A stretch of 64,000 nt of DNA, from assembly GCA_963746255.1 (NCBI GenBank), contig CAVVAJ010000009.1:62001-126000 (forward strand). The letters are read 5' to 3'. The translations under genes were made by a program, and so were the position numbers. The notes beneath the pieces were generated by a model. The model was not told the origin of the DNA. It saw only the letters and a program-made list of their open reading frames with translations, and ran no database searches. This document shows positions 63,652 through 64,000 of the stretch, piece after piece; position 1 is the stretch's first letter; every line of letters starts with the position of its first letter. This DNA is from DAOVXM01 sp963746255 (GTDB taxonomy: Bacteria > Chloroflexota > Anaerolineae > Anaerolineales > UBA4823).

Positions 63652-64000
63652 CTATACCCCCAGCTGATCTGCTACCCAGTCCAGATCTAGTTCGTGTAAC
63701 TTGGAGCGAGTAGGAATACCCGTCTTGACTTCCCAACCACACATTTCGTAGTATGTATCCAATGCGGCATCGAATTCTTCACGGTCAATCTTCCACCCAT
63801 CGCTCACACCGCCCTTGAGCGGTTTGAAGAGCTTTTCTGGAAGCACATCTGATTTCCGGTCAATGCCTTCGCGTGCATTGAAGGCACGCATCATATTGAT
63901 CCGCCGCTCGCCTACCTTTTGGAGTTCCTCAAAACTCACATCATCCCAGCCTGTAACTGTACGCACAGCTTCAACCATATCTTCCGGACCGTATAGCTGC
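63652..64000 (-). CDS. Aldehyde:ferredoxin oxidoreductase family, C-terminal part
   Basis: The frame is open at the right edge (LYGPEDMVEAV at the border), so only about 115 C-terminal residues are seen. ERRINMMRAFNAREGIDRKSD split by the usual residues, LPEKLFKPLKGG and YYEMCGWEVKTGIPTRSKL match the C-terminal domain of the tungsten-pterin aldehyde:ferredoxin oxidoreductase family. The enzyme oxidises aldehydes to acids with ferredoxin in anaerobes. The active-site and cofactor domains lie outside the window. Such an enzyme would fit an anaerobic or microaerobic life style. Confidence 0.82.
   Translation of the reverse strand, partial: QLYGPEDMVEAVRTVTGWDDVSFEELQKVGERRINMMRAFNAREGIDRKSDVLPEKLFKPLKGGVSDGWKIDREEFDAALDTYYEMCGWEVKTGIPTRSKLHELDLDWVADQLGV

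Overview
The window looks like a bacterial chromosome segment of roughly 50 percent GC. It is most consistent with a Chloroflexota (Anaerolineae-type) organism. That placement is inferred from style: lipoprotein binding proteins with a Glu-Pro-Ala rich linker behind the lipobox, a membrane protein with long Thr/Pro repeats, a giant LVIVD-repeat protein, DUF362 and DNRLRE-domain proteins, and frequent TTG/GTG starts. No rRNA or taxonomic marker gene is present to prove it.

Left part (1-21.5 kb), mostly housekeeping. It starts with a truncated, frameshifted DNRLRE-domain gene, a frameshifted GmhB-like phosphatase and a frameshifted glycerol-3-phosphate dehydrogenase (minus strand). A tRNA-Val follows, then a cobalamin riboswitch ahead of a BtuFCD-type B12 importer. 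Next come 6-phosphogluconolactonase, divergent from an RpiR regulator with an FAA hydrolase, then psuK-psuG for pseudouridine breakdown. A two-gene operon follows: a 1495-residue LVIVD-propeller/SPFH fusion plus a second SPFH membrane protein. After a 600-base gap with a perfect sigma70 consensus promoter come DUF362, a PHP phosphoesterase and tRNA-Leu.

A scar (21.6-22.9 kb) holds a tRNA fragment and a decayed EamA-type transporter. It marks the border to the accessory region.

Right part (22.9-63.5 kb) is a large catabolic island built around the non-pyrrolysine MttB superfamily. It has eight MttB-like methyltransferase genes (one frameshifted) but only one cognate corrinoid protein. With them are two 827-residue dimethylglycine-dehydrogenase/GcvT-type oxidoreductases near the two ends, two Lrp/AsnC regulators, two agmatine-deiminase paralogues with N-carbamoylputrescine amidase, two saccharopine-dehydrogenase-like proteins, two DAO-type amine oxidases, an amidohydrolase and a complete Dpp/Opp-type ABC importer. 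An ornithine-cyclodeaminase homologue, a class III aminotransferase and a CoA-acylating-type semialdehyde dehydrogenase complete the set.

A coherent but unproven reading is import of N-methylated (quaternary or guanidino/polyamine-related) compounds. MttB/corrinoid would remove methyl groups from quaternary nitrogens, and the DMGDH/GcvT and DAO enzymes would oxidatively demethylate tertiary and secondary amines, possibly onto tetrahydrofolate. The carbon skeleton would then pass through transamination and semialdehyde oxidation to acyl-CoA. The B12 importer would supply the corrinoid. The acceptor methyltransferase (MtgA/MtbA type) and the corrinoid reductive activase are not in the window. 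The window ends inside an aldehyde:ferredoxin oxidoreductase gene.

Several conserved genes carry single-base frameshifts (near 680, 1193, 3017, 28070 and 54991). They are either assembly or sequencing errors or genuine decay, and the sequence alone cannot decide.
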